A stretch of DNA of 64,000 bases from Mesorhizobium loti. Lineage in GTDB: Bacteria > Pseudomonadota > Alphaproteobacteria > Rhizobiales > Rhizobiaceae. The stretch is from contig NZ_QGGH01000003.1 in assembly GCF_003148495.1 (NCBI RefSeq), positions 372,001 to 436,000 on the forward strand, given 5' to 3'. Under the pieces are notes generated by a model. It was not told where the DNA came from, did no database searches, and worked only from the letters and a program-made list of their open reading frames with translations. This document shows, piece after piece, positions 32,205 to 40,344 of this stretch (its first letter is position 1; each line of letters begins with the position of its first letter). Position numbers and translations under genes: made by a program.

Positions 32205-32723
32205 CTAAGAGGCCGGAGCGTCAGGGTCGATCTCGTAGGAGAACTTGCCGGGAGTGCGGGGATAGTCGGGGCAGCGCGACGCTGGGCCGGACATGCAGTA
32301 GTGGTTGACTGACCGGCGATACTCCATGGTGCCGATATGACGGAACAGCATCATAAGGATCGTCAGCGCCACCAGGGCAAGCACCATCAGGACCGGAATG
32401 TTGTTCTTGGACTGTCGGCGTTCGGCAAGGTAGCCGTCCGTTGGCCGTGGCTCTAGACCTGCAATTTGCGCCACAATGGTCGCAGTGGCACCAGAGGCGA
32501 TAGCTTTGGTGTGTAGCGACTCTGCCGGCACCATCTCCTCCTTCCAACCTGGAGGAAGCGGTCGTGCTCCCATTAGAAAACTCGTTACGGCTGCTGCTGC
32601 TGTATCCGGCCAACCCGCTTCTCGGAATTCGGCTAGCCACCTTGCCGGCTCCCGCCCTCGGAATGTTTGATAAAGGTCGGTTGCTGTGGCGCTGCTTAGT
32701 GCCTGGGGCGCTTTTGACGACAT
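32205..32723 (-). CDS. Hypothetical protein with one membrane helix
   Basis: The 172-residue protein has a soluble N-terminal half (LYQTFRGREPARWLAEFREAG) and a single hydrophobic helix (IPVLMVLALVALTILMMLF, near 109-127). A short C-terminal tail has two cysteines (YCMSGPASRCPDY). AGGGGA precedes the ATG. It is convergent with the small-gene operon, with a nine-base gap. No family is recognised. Confidence 0.55.
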   Translation of the reverse strand: MSSKAPQALSSATATDLYQTFRGREPARWLAEFREAGWPDTAAAAVTSFLMGARPLPPGWKEEMVPAESLHTKAIASGATATIVAQIAGLEPRPTDGYLAERRQSKNNIPVLMVLALVALTILMMLFRHIGTMEYRRSVNHYCMSGPASRCPDYPRTPGKFSYEIDPDAPAS

Positions 32724-33081
32724 TGGTTTCCCCTAAGAGGCAAACGCCTGCGGTACGCCCCCGCAGACAGCCTCCTCATGACCCCTGATCGGGGAGTTGG
32801 AAAACCGAGTTCCGGTTCCTGCGGCCTTTAGTTCCGGAGAACCTGGACATACGCCACAGGCTCCCCGACCGAAAAGTCGAGGATCGGCACCGACATGTTC
32901 GGCACCAAGTTTGAACTCAGGGTTTCCACACCCCGGAGCGCCGCGTGAGCACTCGCAGACGAGTCTAGCCGACGGCCAACGCAATGCAAGGCTGTCGCTC
33001 GTTAAGCGCTCGCGCGGACAGAAATGTGTGTACGTGCCGGCTTCTCGCTCGGCGCCAAAGCAAGCCAACGGATCGCTGTTT

Positions 33082-33183
33082 GTTACACCAAGATGTTACA
33101 CCCGAATAGCGAGCGCAACTCGTTGAAAAGTCGGAAAAAGATAAGCCACACGAGCTTGCTTTGTTACACCTTTGCGTTACACC
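33082..33183 (+). repeat. Four GTTACACC direct repeats in two spaced pairs
   Basis: Copies lie at 33082-33089, 33095-33102, 33163-33170 and 33176-33183. Within each pair the spacing is exactly 13 bp; the pairs are 81 bp apart. The pattern resembles replication iterons or paired operator sites and precedes the polymerase-like gene cluster. Confidence 0.75.
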
Positions 33184-33211
33184 CTCATAAACACGTAAAT
33201 AATTGATTTTA

Positions 33212-33240
33212 TTGACAAATGCACCCGCATTGGGTAGATA
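33212..33240 (+). promoter_or_regulatory. Sigma-70-type promoter for the replication-like cluster
   Basis: TTGACA (33212-33217) and TAGATA (33235-33240) are separated by 17 bp. The spacer holds ATGCACCCGCAT, a short dyad. The start codon of the next gene is 30 bp downstream. Confidence 0.65.
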
Positions 33241-33269
33241 GTGCGCGTTGCAATCTGAAGAGACTTTGA

Positions 33270-33770
33270 ATGTCAATGATCGGACGAGGGGCCGTTGCTC
33301 ACGGAGCGGCCGGAAGAAAGCTTCTTGCTATAGCTGTGGCCACTGTCGCGTCGCCTCAGTCGGGGTCTCCGGGAGTGAGTGCGTCAGCTTGGCAGATATT
33401 TGACGCTGCTACGGGTGAAAAGATCGGCGGCCCTCGAACAATTCCAAGTCGCGCTGCAAACCGATATCAATGGTATGCGCTCATAAAGGCAGTCTGTGGT
33501 GTCATTGAAGACTGTCTGTCTGGAGACGAGGTGACGGTGGAGATTTCAATGGCCGATCTAGCCACCGCCTTCCAATCCGAAGGACTAGGTGTGGATGGCA
33601 AATACGTCAAGGACGGACAAACCATCGCCGAAGTCATTAAGCTCGTCGCTGAAAAGCGCGTTAGGCTCTCGGTAGAATACGCTCCGGTCGGTCCCCGCCA
33701 AAGGGACCTGAAGAAGAAAGCACTTGCTCAGGCCAATGTACAATTGAGGCGCCTTGGTGGTCGCAACTGA
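33270..33770 (+). CDS. Hypothetical protein, possibly RNase H-like fold
   Basis: The 166-residue protein has strand-like segments (KLLAIAVATVA, ASAWQIFDAATGEKIGG) and then the helix ANRYQWYALIKAVCGVIEDCL. The strand DEVTVEISMADLATAF and a later helix-strand pair follow. This order is reminiscent of RNase HI, where TNNRMEL starts the first helix. The acidic catalytic residues are not clearly present, so any such fold would probably be inactive or divergent. It starts 30 bp after the promoter and overlaps the next gene. Confidence 0.5.
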   Translation: MSMIGRGAVAHGAAGRKLLAIAVATVASPQSGSPGVSASAWQIFDAATGEKIGGPRTIPSRAANRYQWYALIKAVCGVIEDCLSGDEVTVEISMADLATAFQSEGLGVDGKYVKDGQTIAEVIKLVAEKRVRLSVEYAPVGPRQRDLKKKALAQANVQLRRLGGRN

Positions 33771-34530
33771 AGTCGGCAACGCTGTGCCGCTACCTACGGT
33801 GTCGACCAAGATCGAAACCCGCTTTGCGACCGGTTCACTCGCAGGGCTGCAAAACTGTACAGTCCCAGGATGCAGTCGCAAATCGTCTCTCGCTATCGGG
33901 ACCGGTCGCTCAGCGTACTATTGCCGCTATCACGTCCAGCGGAAATCTCGCCATGGCTCGCATTGGCACGACACCTACCCAGCAAACGAGTTGAAGCCAT
34001 ACCTCACGGCTGCGAAGGGCTGGTTAGATGCCTGCCGAAGGGCCAGCGACGTGTTGGCTACGATTGCTGAAATGGACCGCCGCCTTGCCACGGCTGGCAG
34101 AGCAGAACCGGCAATGAACCTTCGCGGCCTGAATGCCGCCACTAGGGCGCGTATCGCATTCGCCCGACTGAGTGATGCCGAGATTCCTGCGAAGCGTCTG
34201 GTGGCCATCTATCTCGCCGTGGCGGCCCTAATTGAGGACGACTTCGGAAGCCATAGGACTAGGGATTTTCAGATTGTTCAAGCGGCGAAGGCAGCGCATC
34301 GGCTGGCAAGTGGGACCCACAGACGGTGGGCGATGTGGAATCCAAAGGGGGAAGACGTTCCGATTGAGATTCATGCCTATCCTCGCTCCTCAGGGCTCGT
34401 GCTGCGGAAGATCGGTGAGGCCATGGGGAAAGTCGTCGACCCTCTTGTTGGGGCGGCTGTGCCGGAAATCATTCGGCTGAAGGTGGAAAGGTTTGGCCCG
34501 CATCCATCCCACCATGCGGCGGCAGAATGA
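33757..34530 (+). CDS. Hypothetical zinc-finger-like protein
   Basis: The 257-residue protein has a putative zinc site near its N-terminus (CTVPGCSRKS, then YYCRYHVQRKSRHG). A helical region and a basic C-terminal part follow. No family is recognised. The start is probably GTG at 33757, with GAGG at good spacing; TTG at 33754 is an alternative. It overlaps the upstream gene by 14 bases, which indicates translational coupling in the 33.2-36.9 kb cluster. Confidence 0.55.
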   Translation: MVATEVGNAVPLPTVSTKIETRFATGSLAGLQNCTVPGCSRKSSLAIGTGRSAYYCRYHVQRKSRHGSHWHDTYPANELKPYLTAAKGWLDACRRASDVLATIAEMDRRLATAGRAEPAMNLRGLNAATRARIAFARLSDAEIPAKRLVAIYLAVAALIEDDFGSHRTRDFQIVQAAKAAHRLASGTHRRWAMWNPKGEDVPIEIHAYPRSSGLVLRKIGEAMGKVVDPLVGAAVPEIIRLKVERFGPHPSHHAAAE

Positions 34531-34722
34531 AAACTTGCAGCCACTTCATCGTGTGACTTGGTGTGCATAGTGGGGACGCACATCTTAAGGCTTAGCTCCC
34601 CCCATTCCCCTTATGGCGGCCCTTGGTGGTTGCCTTTGAGCGGCAAGCTTTCTCAGCCCCATCTCCATCACCGCAACTCAAAGCCCGGCATGAAGACTCG
34701 CCGAAGGGAATGGTGGCTTTGA

Positions 34723-35973
34723 ATGGACGATACCTCCGCCTCCTCAGACTGTTGGTTCGACCCCTGGGCAACCTCTCAGGGTCCTAACCTCATATCCCTC
34801 TCAGCCTCCATCACCACGCAGGTACTCCAGGCCACCGCCAAGGGACCTCAAGCACGCATCAGGCAACCCCGGCCGGAGCAGGTGGAGAGGGTGACCAACA
34901 TTGTGTCCTGCCTAGTGGCCAACCTAGCAGCCATGCATCAAGGTCACCCAGAGCATAGGCGTCTCGCCATCCCCCTGCGCCACACCTCACAGTCCCGCTA
35001 CGACCGTAAGGGCTTCGGGCACCTGCCCCATGTCATCGACGCGATGGCTGCCCAAGGCCTAGTGCTCAAGCACCCAGCCCACATCAAGAAGCGTAGGACA
35101 GGCATAGAGGCAACGGGGGGCCTGCTTGAAGCCTTGCTTTCAGGGACAGTGGCGGAGGTTGGGAGAGCAGAGGGTGAGGAGACCATATGGCTAACCGCAA
35201 GGATGGGCCGCAATGCCATTGGCCACAAGCTCCCCTACCAACTGGTGGACTATGTGGACACCCCTGAGGCATGCTCACTGCGGAGGGAGATGGAGGAGAT
35301 CAACGCCTTCCTCGCCACCCAGTGCATAGAACTTCAAGGTCAGCCCCAAGCCGGCTTCAAGCTCACCCGTCGCTTCCTACTGCGCGACATCGAGGACCCG
35401 CACACCTTCCACCTGCATGGCCGGCTCTATGGGGGCTTCTGGGAGTCATTGCCGAAGAGACTGCGGGCAGACCTGCGCATCAATGGGGAGCCTATTGCAG
35501 ACCTCGACTTTGCCAGCATGTTCCCACGGCTCGCCTATGCCAGAGTGGGGGCTAAGCCGCCTGAGGGTGACCTTTATGCCATCCCCGGCTTGGAGGAGCA
35601 TCGTGCGGGCGTGAAGGCAGGCTTCGCGGCGATGCTGTCGTCTGCGAATGAGATGACCCGCTTGCCGAGTGGCGTAAAGGATGCCTTGCCGGAGGGCTGG
35701 ACGGGAAGGAGGTTGGCGAGGGCGATTGAGGAGAAGCACCCAGCCCTGGTGCCCCTCTTTGGCAAGGACATCGCGCTAGACCTGATGTTCACCGAAAGCT
35801 GTGTCTTGGTTGCCGTCTTGCTTAGGCTGGCGAGGATGGGCATCGCGGCCCTACCGATGCACGATGGGGTTATGGTTCCGTTGAACTCAGGGGCACAAGC
35901 GAGGTGCATTATGGAAACCACTTCGCTTGCCCTTTGCGGGATAACCATCCCAGTTGCCACAAAGGTAGCCTAG
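34723..35973 (+). CDS. Putative family-A DNA polymerase-like protein
   Basis: The 416-residue protein has no annotated family that I can name. Its C-terminal 160 residues carry, in order, a motif-A-like DLDFASMFPRLAYARVG (Asp262) and GDLY. A motif-B-like Arg294-x3-Lys298 in EEHRAGVKAGF and a motif-C-like LPMHDGVMV (His380-Asp381) follow. This order matches the palm and O-helix of PolA-type polymerases. No exonuclease domain is visible. The N-terminal half may bind DNA or primer ends. It lies after two coupled small genes and iteron-like repeats, so a role in element replication is inferred. The ATG at 34723 is used. Confidence 0.55.
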   Translation: MDDTSASSDCWFDPWATSQGPNLISLSASITTQVLQATAKGPQARIRQPRPEQVERVTNIVSCLVANLAAMHQGHPEHRRLAIPLRHTSQSRYDRKGFGHLPHVIDAMAAQGLVLKHPAHIKKRRTGIEATGGLLEALLSGTVAEVGRAEGEETIWLTARMGRNAIGHKLPYQLVDYVDTPEACSLRREMEEINAFLATQCIELQGQPQAGFKLTRRFLLRDIEDPHTFHLHGRLYGGFWESLPKRLRADLRINGEPIADLDFASMFPRLAYARVGAKPPEGDLYAIPGLEEHRAGVKAGFAAMLSSANEMTRLPSGVKDALPEGWTGRRLARAIEEKHPALVPLFGKDIALDLMFTESCVLVAVLLRLARMGIAALPMHDGVMVPLNSGAQARCIMETTSLALCGITIPVATKVA

Positions 35974-35975
35974 CT

Positions 35976-36932
35976 GTGGGTTTGCTGGCGGCCACTGTTG
36001 CGTGTTCCCGATATCTTGCTGCAAGCTCGCAGGCTGATCTTGTGCCGATTCTCGGCCTGAAGGTGTCGCGCTCCACAAAGGACTCAACATTGGAAGACAA
36101 GGCGACAAGTCGCGATAGAGTTCCAGGGCTCAGGTTCAGTCATCAGTATGTCGAACGCGGAGAAAGGCTTCGCGACAGTCCAAAGGCCCGACGCCGCATA
36201 TTTTCGTTGATAGTGGAGATCGTAGGAGCATCAAAGGGTAGAGAAACTTACGAAGAGGTCAAAGACAATCTAAAGCTAGAACTAGGGCTGCCGGTTCCGA
36301 CTCTGGAAAGGTTGCTAACTGACTGCGATCTGAGCGACTTTCTCGATGCTATCTCTATTATCTACGGTGGGTTCAACAACCCCGGTTCCCAGGCAGTGTT
36401 TTGTTCGAATGCTCAACGCATCTTTGCTGAGGAGCACTTGGCATATGAAATTGACGATAAGGGTGGTGTTCACCCATTAGTTGATGGCGAGTTCAGTCAA
36501 GTGACCGCTGCGGCTATTCAAGCCCTGAGCGCACCGCGCTACGCCGCCACTTTGCACCACTTTGAAACCGCAATCGAGGACCTCGGCCCCGCTGGACAAG
36601 GTGCAAAGGCATCCATACGCAATGTCTTCCTAGCCGCTGAGACGCTCTTCAAGCTGGTATCCCCCCAGACCCCGGCCCGACTTGGCGGAAAAGAACTCCA
36701 AGCCTTCGGGAGCTTTGTTCAAACGCGATTAGGCAGCGACGCGGCTGCCCGCAACGCCACGGCCAAGATGCTTGCGTCACTCGCTGACTGGGTGGATGCA
36801 GCACATTTCTACCGCCATGGCCAACCGGAGGAGCAACTGAGCGAACCACCACCGGCACTCACCGTTCTAATTGTCAGCCAAGGGGCCGCATTCCTCCGCT
36901 GGCTCGTCAGTCTCGACCAAACAAAATCGTAG
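35976..36932 (+). CDS. Hypothetical protein next to attR, Abi-like architecture
   Basis: The protein has 318 residues if translated from the GTG at 35976, two bases after the polymerase-like stop with AAGG upstream. A longer frame from 35904 overlaps that gene. A basic N-terminal region (SKARRRIFSLIVEIV) is followed by an all-helical C-terminal half with FYRHGQPEEQLSEPP and a hydrophobic end (IVSQGAAFLRWLVSLD). The general layout recalls C-terminal domains of abortive-infection proteins, but there is no diagnostic motif. Being the last gene before the attachment site fits a cargo position. Confidence 0.5.
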   Translation: MGLLAATVACSRYLAASSQADLVPILGLKVSRSTKDSTLEDKATSRDRVPGLRFSHQYVERGERLRDSPKARRRIFSLIVEIVGASKGRETYEEVKDNLKLELGLPVPTLERLLTDCDLSDFLDAISIIYGGFNNPGSQAVFCSNAQRIFAEEHLAYEIDDKGGVHPLVDGEFSQVTAAAIQALSAPRYAATLHHFETAIEDLGPAGQGAKASIRNVFLAAETLFKLVSPQTPARLGGKELQAFGSFVQTRLGSDAAARNATAKMLASLADWVDAAHFYRHGQPEEQLSEPPPALTVLIVSQGAAFLRWLVSLDQTKS

Positions 36933-36937
36933 TGTTT

Positions 36938-36962
36938 TGGGGCACCACCATGGTGCACCAGC
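36938..36962. promoter_or_regulatory. GGGGCACC motif near the right end
   Basis: TGGGGCACCACCATGGTGCACCA contains the same GGGGCACC core found twice beside the integrase, plus an inverted GGTGCACC. It is a candidate arm-type site. It lies 50 bp inside attR. Confidence 0.4.
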
Positions 36963-37014
36963 CTTCGACATCATTCTTATAATCGGTGGAAAATCAATAA
37001 CTTAAAGGAGATAT

Positions 37015-37038
37015 GGAAATATGGCGGAGAGGGAGGGA
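37015..37038. repeat. Right attachment site (attR)
   Basis: This is the second perfect copy of the 24-bp repeat. It covers the 3' end of the intact tRNA-Ser gene. Confidence 0.9.
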
Positions 37039-37111
37039 TTCGAACCCCCGATGGGCTTGCACCCATGCCGCATTTCGAGTGCGGTGCATTCGACCACTCT
37101 GCCACCTCTCC
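37022..37111 (-). tRNA. tRNA-Ser(CGA)
   Basis: This is a 90-nt class II tRNA with an encoded CCA. The acceptor stem GGAGAGG pairs with CCTCTCC, the anticodon loop reads CTCGAAA (anticodon CGA, codon UCG), a long variable arm is present and the T loop is TTCGAAT. The 3' end faces the integrative element, whose insertion leaves the gene intact. Confidence 0.95.
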
Positions 37112-37513
37112 GCGGTCATGGTCGGCCGTTGCCGGCGCGGCGCACTAGATAACGGCTGAACGGGCAGGTTACAAGGCCAATCCGTGAGTTATTTGGCTTG
37201 CCCGGCAAGCGGCGGATTCATAGCGAGTCTGGTGCGGGGAGACCGAGGCGGATTGCCGACCTGCCACGCATCCTTGCCTCCACGACGACAGCGCGGTGCG
37301 GTGCTGTCGACACGGCCGCTGCTTGCCGGCCAATAACAGTCTCGGCGTGGCTGTTTGCCTTGACTCGCACTCAACCTTCGGTTAGGGACAGCGCGCAATC
37401 GGCGTGGAGGGTTCTTCCGCGCCGCTTGTTTTTTGAACCCGCAGACTGACAAAAAGACGGCTGAACCGCCAGAGGCGGTTCATCAAGGCCGACCGAACAG
37501 CGAAAGGCAAAAA
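37112..37513. other. Intergenic region between tRNA-Ser and rplU
   Basis: No gene is visible in about 400 bases. This space must hold the promoters of the leftward tRNA and of rplU-rpmA. A CTTGAC element at 37359-37364 may be part of the latter, but its -10 is weak. Confidence 0.4.
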
Positions 37514-38182
37514 ATGTTCGCAGTCATTAAAACGGGTGGCAAGCAGTATCGCGTTGCCGCCAACGATCTCCTGAAGATCGAAAAAGTCGAAGCCAATGTC
37601 GGCGATATGGTCGAGATCGGCCATGTTCTCGCGCATGGCGAGGGCGAGAATGTCACGTTCGGCGCGCCGTTCGTCGACGGCGCGGTGGTCACCGCCGAAG
37701 TCGTCGAGCAGGGCAAGAACCGCACCGTCATCGCCTTCAAGAAGCGCCGCCGGCAGAATTCGCGCCGCAAGATCGGCCATCGCCAGCTTTTGACCACCGT
37801 GCGGATCTCCGAGATCCTGCTGGGTGGCGCCAAGCCGACGAAGACGGCAGCGGTCAAGGCACCGAAGAAGGAAGCCAAGGCAGAGGCCGCCACGGAAGCG
37901 AAGGCGGAAGCCGCGCCGAAGAAGGAGCCCAAGGCCAAGGCAGCCGAGACCGCGGCAACTCCGCTGTTCAAGGCGCCGAAGGGTGAGCCGGACGATTTGA
38001 CCGTGATCAAGGGCATCGGCCCGGTCGCAGCCAAGGATCTCAACGAGCAGGGCATCATCACCTTCGCTCAGCTCGCCAAGCTGACCGACAAGGATGTCGC
38101 CAAGATCGACGAGCACATGCCCTTCAGCGCCGACCAGATCAAGGACTGGCGCGAGCAGGCCAAGGAATTGGCGGCGAAGTAA
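37514..38182 (+). CDS. rplU: Ribosomal protein L21 with long C-terminal extension
   Basis: The first 103 residues ([14 protein letters not shown] to the [13 protein letters not shown] region) are the normal L21 that binds 23S rRNA. An Ala/Lys/Glu-rich linker follows. A folded-looking tail then contains [20 protein letters not shown], a helix-hairpin-helix-like motif also seen in nucleic-acid-binding proteins. Total length is 222, twice the usual, as I recall for Rhizobiales. The start at 37514 has GAAAGG upstream. It is followed by rpmA after 99 bp, the standard order. Confidence 0.95.
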   Translation: MFAVIKTGGKQYRVAANDLLKIEKVEANVGDMVEIGHVLAHGEGENVTFGAPFVDGAVVTAEVVEQGKNRTVIAFKKRRRQNSRRKIGHRQLLTTVRISEILLGGAKPTKTAAVKAPKKEAKAEAATEAKAEAAPKKEPKAKAAETAATPLFKAPKGEPDDLTVIKGIGPVAAKDLNEQGIITFAQLAKLTDKDVAKIDEHMPFSADQIKDWREQAKELAAK

Positions 38183-38281
38183 CTTTTCTGGCGATTAGCT
38201 CGCCGGATCGGACTTGAAACGGAACGCGAACGCGTTCATAAGGCCTTTTAAGGCGCCTTGCGGCGCAACGGAGTTAGTTAG

Positions 38282-38551
38282 ATGGCACACAAGAAAGCTG
38301 GCGGCTCGTCGCGCAACGGTCGCGACTCGCATTCCAAGCGTCTGGGCGTGAAGAAGTTCGGCGGCGAAGCCGTCATCCCGGGCAACATCATCATTCGTCA
38401 ACGCGGCACCACGTGGCATCCCGGCGTCAATGTCGGCATCGGCACGGATCATACCCTTTTTGCGCTCGAATCTGGCGCCGTGACCTTCAATAAAAAAGCC
38501 AACGGCCGAACCTACGTATCGGTCAACCCGATTACCAAAGCCGCGGAGTAG
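38282..38551 (+). CDS. rpmA: Ribosomal protein L27
   Basis: The 89-residue protein begins [22 protein letters not shown], the conserved L27 N-terminus that reaches the peptidyl-transferase centre. GGAG lies shortly before the ATG. It is co-transcribed with rplU and terminated by a strong hairpin at 38621. Confidence 0.97.
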   Translation: MAHKKAGGSSRNGRDSHSKRLGVKKFGGEAVIPGNIIIRQRGTTWHPGVNVGIGTDHTLFALESGAVTFNKKANGRTYVSVNPITKAAE

Positions 38552-38620
38552 CCGGTTCCGCACTAGAACACCGGCGCCCATCTCGGGAACCGGTGTCTGG
38601 CAAAGCCAGGAAAAGGATCA

Positions 38621-38649
38621 GGGGAGATGGGTTTCCATCTCCCCTTTTT
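38621..38649 (+). terminator. Intrinsic terminator of rplU-rpmA
   Basis: A perfect ten-base stem (GGGGAGATGG / CCATCTCCCC) with loop GTTT is followed by TTTTT. Confidence 0.92.
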
Positions 38650-38671
38650 CTTGTGCCTGGAGGACTTTCAA

Positions 38672-39259
38672 ATGGTTGCCGAAGCGGAAGACTCAGAAGA
38701 CGAAAGTTACGCGATAGACTGCCCGGTGCTGGTCACCGAGCGGCTGGTGATGCGGGCGCCACACGAGGGCGATATCGCGCAACTGGTCGAGCTTGCCGAC
38801 AACCGCCATGTCGCCGAAATGCTGGCCCGCATGCCGCACCCCTATGGCGAGGCCGAGGCGCGCTCTTTCCTGGCCATGACCAAGTCGCGCCGGGCCGGCA
38901 TCGCCTATGCCTTGACGCTGGCCGGCACCGACACCTTCGTCGGCTGCGCCGGTCTCAACACCACCGATCGCGGGCTGGAGCTCGGCTACTGGATCGGAGA
39001 GCCCTACTGGAAGAAGGGCTATGCGACCGAAGCAGCGCATGCGCTGGTCGATCTCGCCTTCCAGAGGACGTCGATCCAGGTGCTGCATGCCTCGACGCGG
39101 GTCATCAATCCGGCCTCGCGCCGCGTCATCCACAAGTGCGGGTTCCAGTATGCCGGCCAGGGCATGCTGAATTCGATCGTCGCCGGCCAGGTGCCGGTCG
39201 AGCGCTACCGGCTCGATCGCAAGACCTGGACCAGCCTGCGGAACTGGGTGCATTTTTGA
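38672..39259 (+). CDS. GNAT-family N-acetyltransferase (RimJ/RimL-like)
   Basis: The 195-residue acyl-CoA N-acyltransferase contains LVTERLVMRAPHEGD at its N-terminus. ELGYWIGEPYWKKGYATEAA, the acetyl-CoA-binding segment of the RimJ/RimL group, lies near residue 110. The substrate is unknown. The ATG at 38672 is chosen because GGAGG precedes it, and because the earlier in-frame start lies inside the rpmA terminator. Confidence 0.85.
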   Translation: MVAEAEDSEDESYAIDCPVLVTERLVMRAPHEGDIAQLVELADNRHVAEMLARMPHPYGEAEARSFLAMTKSRRAGIAYALTLAGTDTFVGCAGLNTTDRGLELGYWIGEPYWKKGYATEAAHALVDLAFQRTSIQVLHASTRVINPASRRVIHKCGFQYAGQGMLNSIVAGQVPVERYRLDRKTWTSLRNWVHF

Positions 39260-39286
39260 TGTGTGCCCTGGGGGCGCGCCTGAACG

Positions 39287-39443
39287 AAGGCCCCCTCACC
39301 CGGATTGCCAACCGAATTGCAAAGGGCAATTCGGGGCAATCCGACCTCTCCCCGAGGGGGAGAGGAGGTCGCCAGCGTTGATGCCAGCCTCTTCTCCCCA
39401 TCGGGGAGAAGGTGGCCGCGCAGCGGCCGGATGAGGGGGCCTT
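39287..39443. repeat. Compound inverted repeat (RIME-like) between convergent genes
   Basis: Outer arms AAGGCCCCCTCACCCGG (39287-39303) and CCGGATGAGGGGGCCTT (39427-39443) match with one mismatch. Two inner hairpins, CTCTCCCCGAGGGGGAGAG (39346-39364) and CTTCTCCCCATCGGGGAGAA (39391-39410), lie between them. This type is abundant in rhizobial genomes as I know them. It separates convergent genes. Confidence 0.8.
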
Positions 39444-39474
39444 TCTCATACGCGATTGGGTTGGCGGCTTAAGG

Positions 39475-40344
39475 TCAACCCAGTTCGACCCACACTGGAA
39501 GATGGTCCGAACCGGTCGCCTTTCGGTCGACCCACAGGCGCTGCAGGGATTTGGCAAGCGAAGCGCTGGTGAAGATATAGTCGATGCGCTTGTGGCGGCT
39601 GGGGTCAGTGGGTTGCTTGGGGTCGACCCAACTGACGAGATCGTCGCCGGTGACGTTCAGCCGCAAGGCGGCATCGACGGCAAAGTCGGCGGTCAGCGGC
39701 ATGCCGAATTCGTGGTCCGGCCGGCCGGCGAGTTCGACATATTCGGGCGATCCGGCCAGCATGTTGAAATCGCCCATGCCGACAAAGGCTTCGGGATGCG
39801 GCAATTCCGGCAGGCCGATCTCGGCGACGCCAGACAGCGCGCCACCTTCGAGTGCATAGTTCAGCATGCGTTGACGCAGGAACTGGATCTGGCTGGCGCG
39901 TTCGACAGGGCTGCGGTGATCGAGATGGATGGAATAGAAGCGGATGAAACCAAGCGGTGTCTCGATCAGCGCTTCCAGCGCGCCACGCTGGAAGTTCATC
40001 ATCTCGAAGCTGCGGCTGCGCGGCAAAAGCAGGTTGCGCGACAGATGAATGGGCGTCTTCGACAACACCATGTTGCCGAGTTGGAAGGTTTTCGTGATGG
40101 CGCGGCCGTTTTCGATGTGCGAACCGATGTTGGCTTCGAAATTGCTGCCATAGACGGCGAAGTAATCGGGCAGTGCCTCGCCGATCTCGGCGACCATGTC
40201 GCGGCCGCCGTTCCTGGGATTGTTGCGGGTCACCTCCTGCAGAGCGATGACGTCGGCGCCGCGCACGGCATCAGCGATGCGCCCGACATCGTATTGCCCG
40301 TCGAGACCGATGCCGTACTGGATGTTGTAGGTTACAAGCTTCAT
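39475..40344 (-). CDS. Endonuclease/exonuclease/phosphatase family hydrolase
   Basis: The 289-residue protein has the EEP fold: LVTYNIQYGIG at the N-terminus, the metal-binding glutamate in DVIALQEVT, HLDHRSP in the middle, GDFNMLAGSPEY, and the C-terminal SDHLPVWVEL. The substrate (nucleic acid or phospholipid) is unknown, and no signal peptide is seen. It is divergent to obgE. Confidence 0.85.
   Translation of the reverse strand: MKLVTYNIQYGIGLDGQYDVGRIADAVRGADVIALQEVTRNNPRNGGRDMVAEIGEALPDYFAVYGSNFEANIGSHIENGRAITKTFQLGNMVLSKTPIHLSRNLLLPRSRSFEMMNFQRGALEALIETPLGFIRFYSIHLDHRSPVERASQIQFLRQRMLNYALEGGALSGVAEIGLPELPHPEAFVGMGDFNMLAGSPEYVELAGRPDHEFGMPLTADFAVDAALRLNVTGDDLVSWVDPKQPTDPSRHKRIDYIFTSASLAKSLQRLWVDRKATGSDHLPVWVELG

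Larger units (their letters stand above)
32724..33269. other. Non-coding control region with iteron-like repeats
   Basis: No convincing gene is present in these 546 bases; short frames on both strands lack Shine-Dalgarno sites and coding character. The right half holds four GTTACACC repeats and a strong promoter for the 33270 gene. Confidence 0.6.
24059..37038. mobile_element. Integrative element in the tRNA-Ser(CGA) gene
   Basis: A 13 kb segment lies between a 24-bp perfect direct repeat. One copy (37015-37038) overlaps the 3' end of an intact tRNA-Ser gene; the other (24059-24082) holds only the tRNA's last 17 bases and flanking DNA. A tyrosine integrase gene is just inside the left end. 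Gene content between the repeats is accessory: a second recombinase, small unknown genes, and a possible replication cluster. Base composition is lower in GC at places (28.7-29.4 kb). No conjugation genes are present, so it is either mobilised by another element or a satellite/genomic island. Confidence 0.9.

Noticed and set aside
32797..33126. 109-codon frame in the iteron region
   Set aside because: There is no Shine-Dalgarno and no conserved look, and it overlaps the repeats.
33082..33183. CRISPR repeats
   Set aside because: The GTTACACC copies are only eight bases long, and their spacing is 13 or 81 bp.
24059..37038. Prophage
   Set aside because: No capsid, terminase, tail or lysis genes are recognisable between the att sites.
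24059..37038. Conjugative element (ICE)
   Set aside because: No relaxase, coupling protein or T4SS gene is visible.
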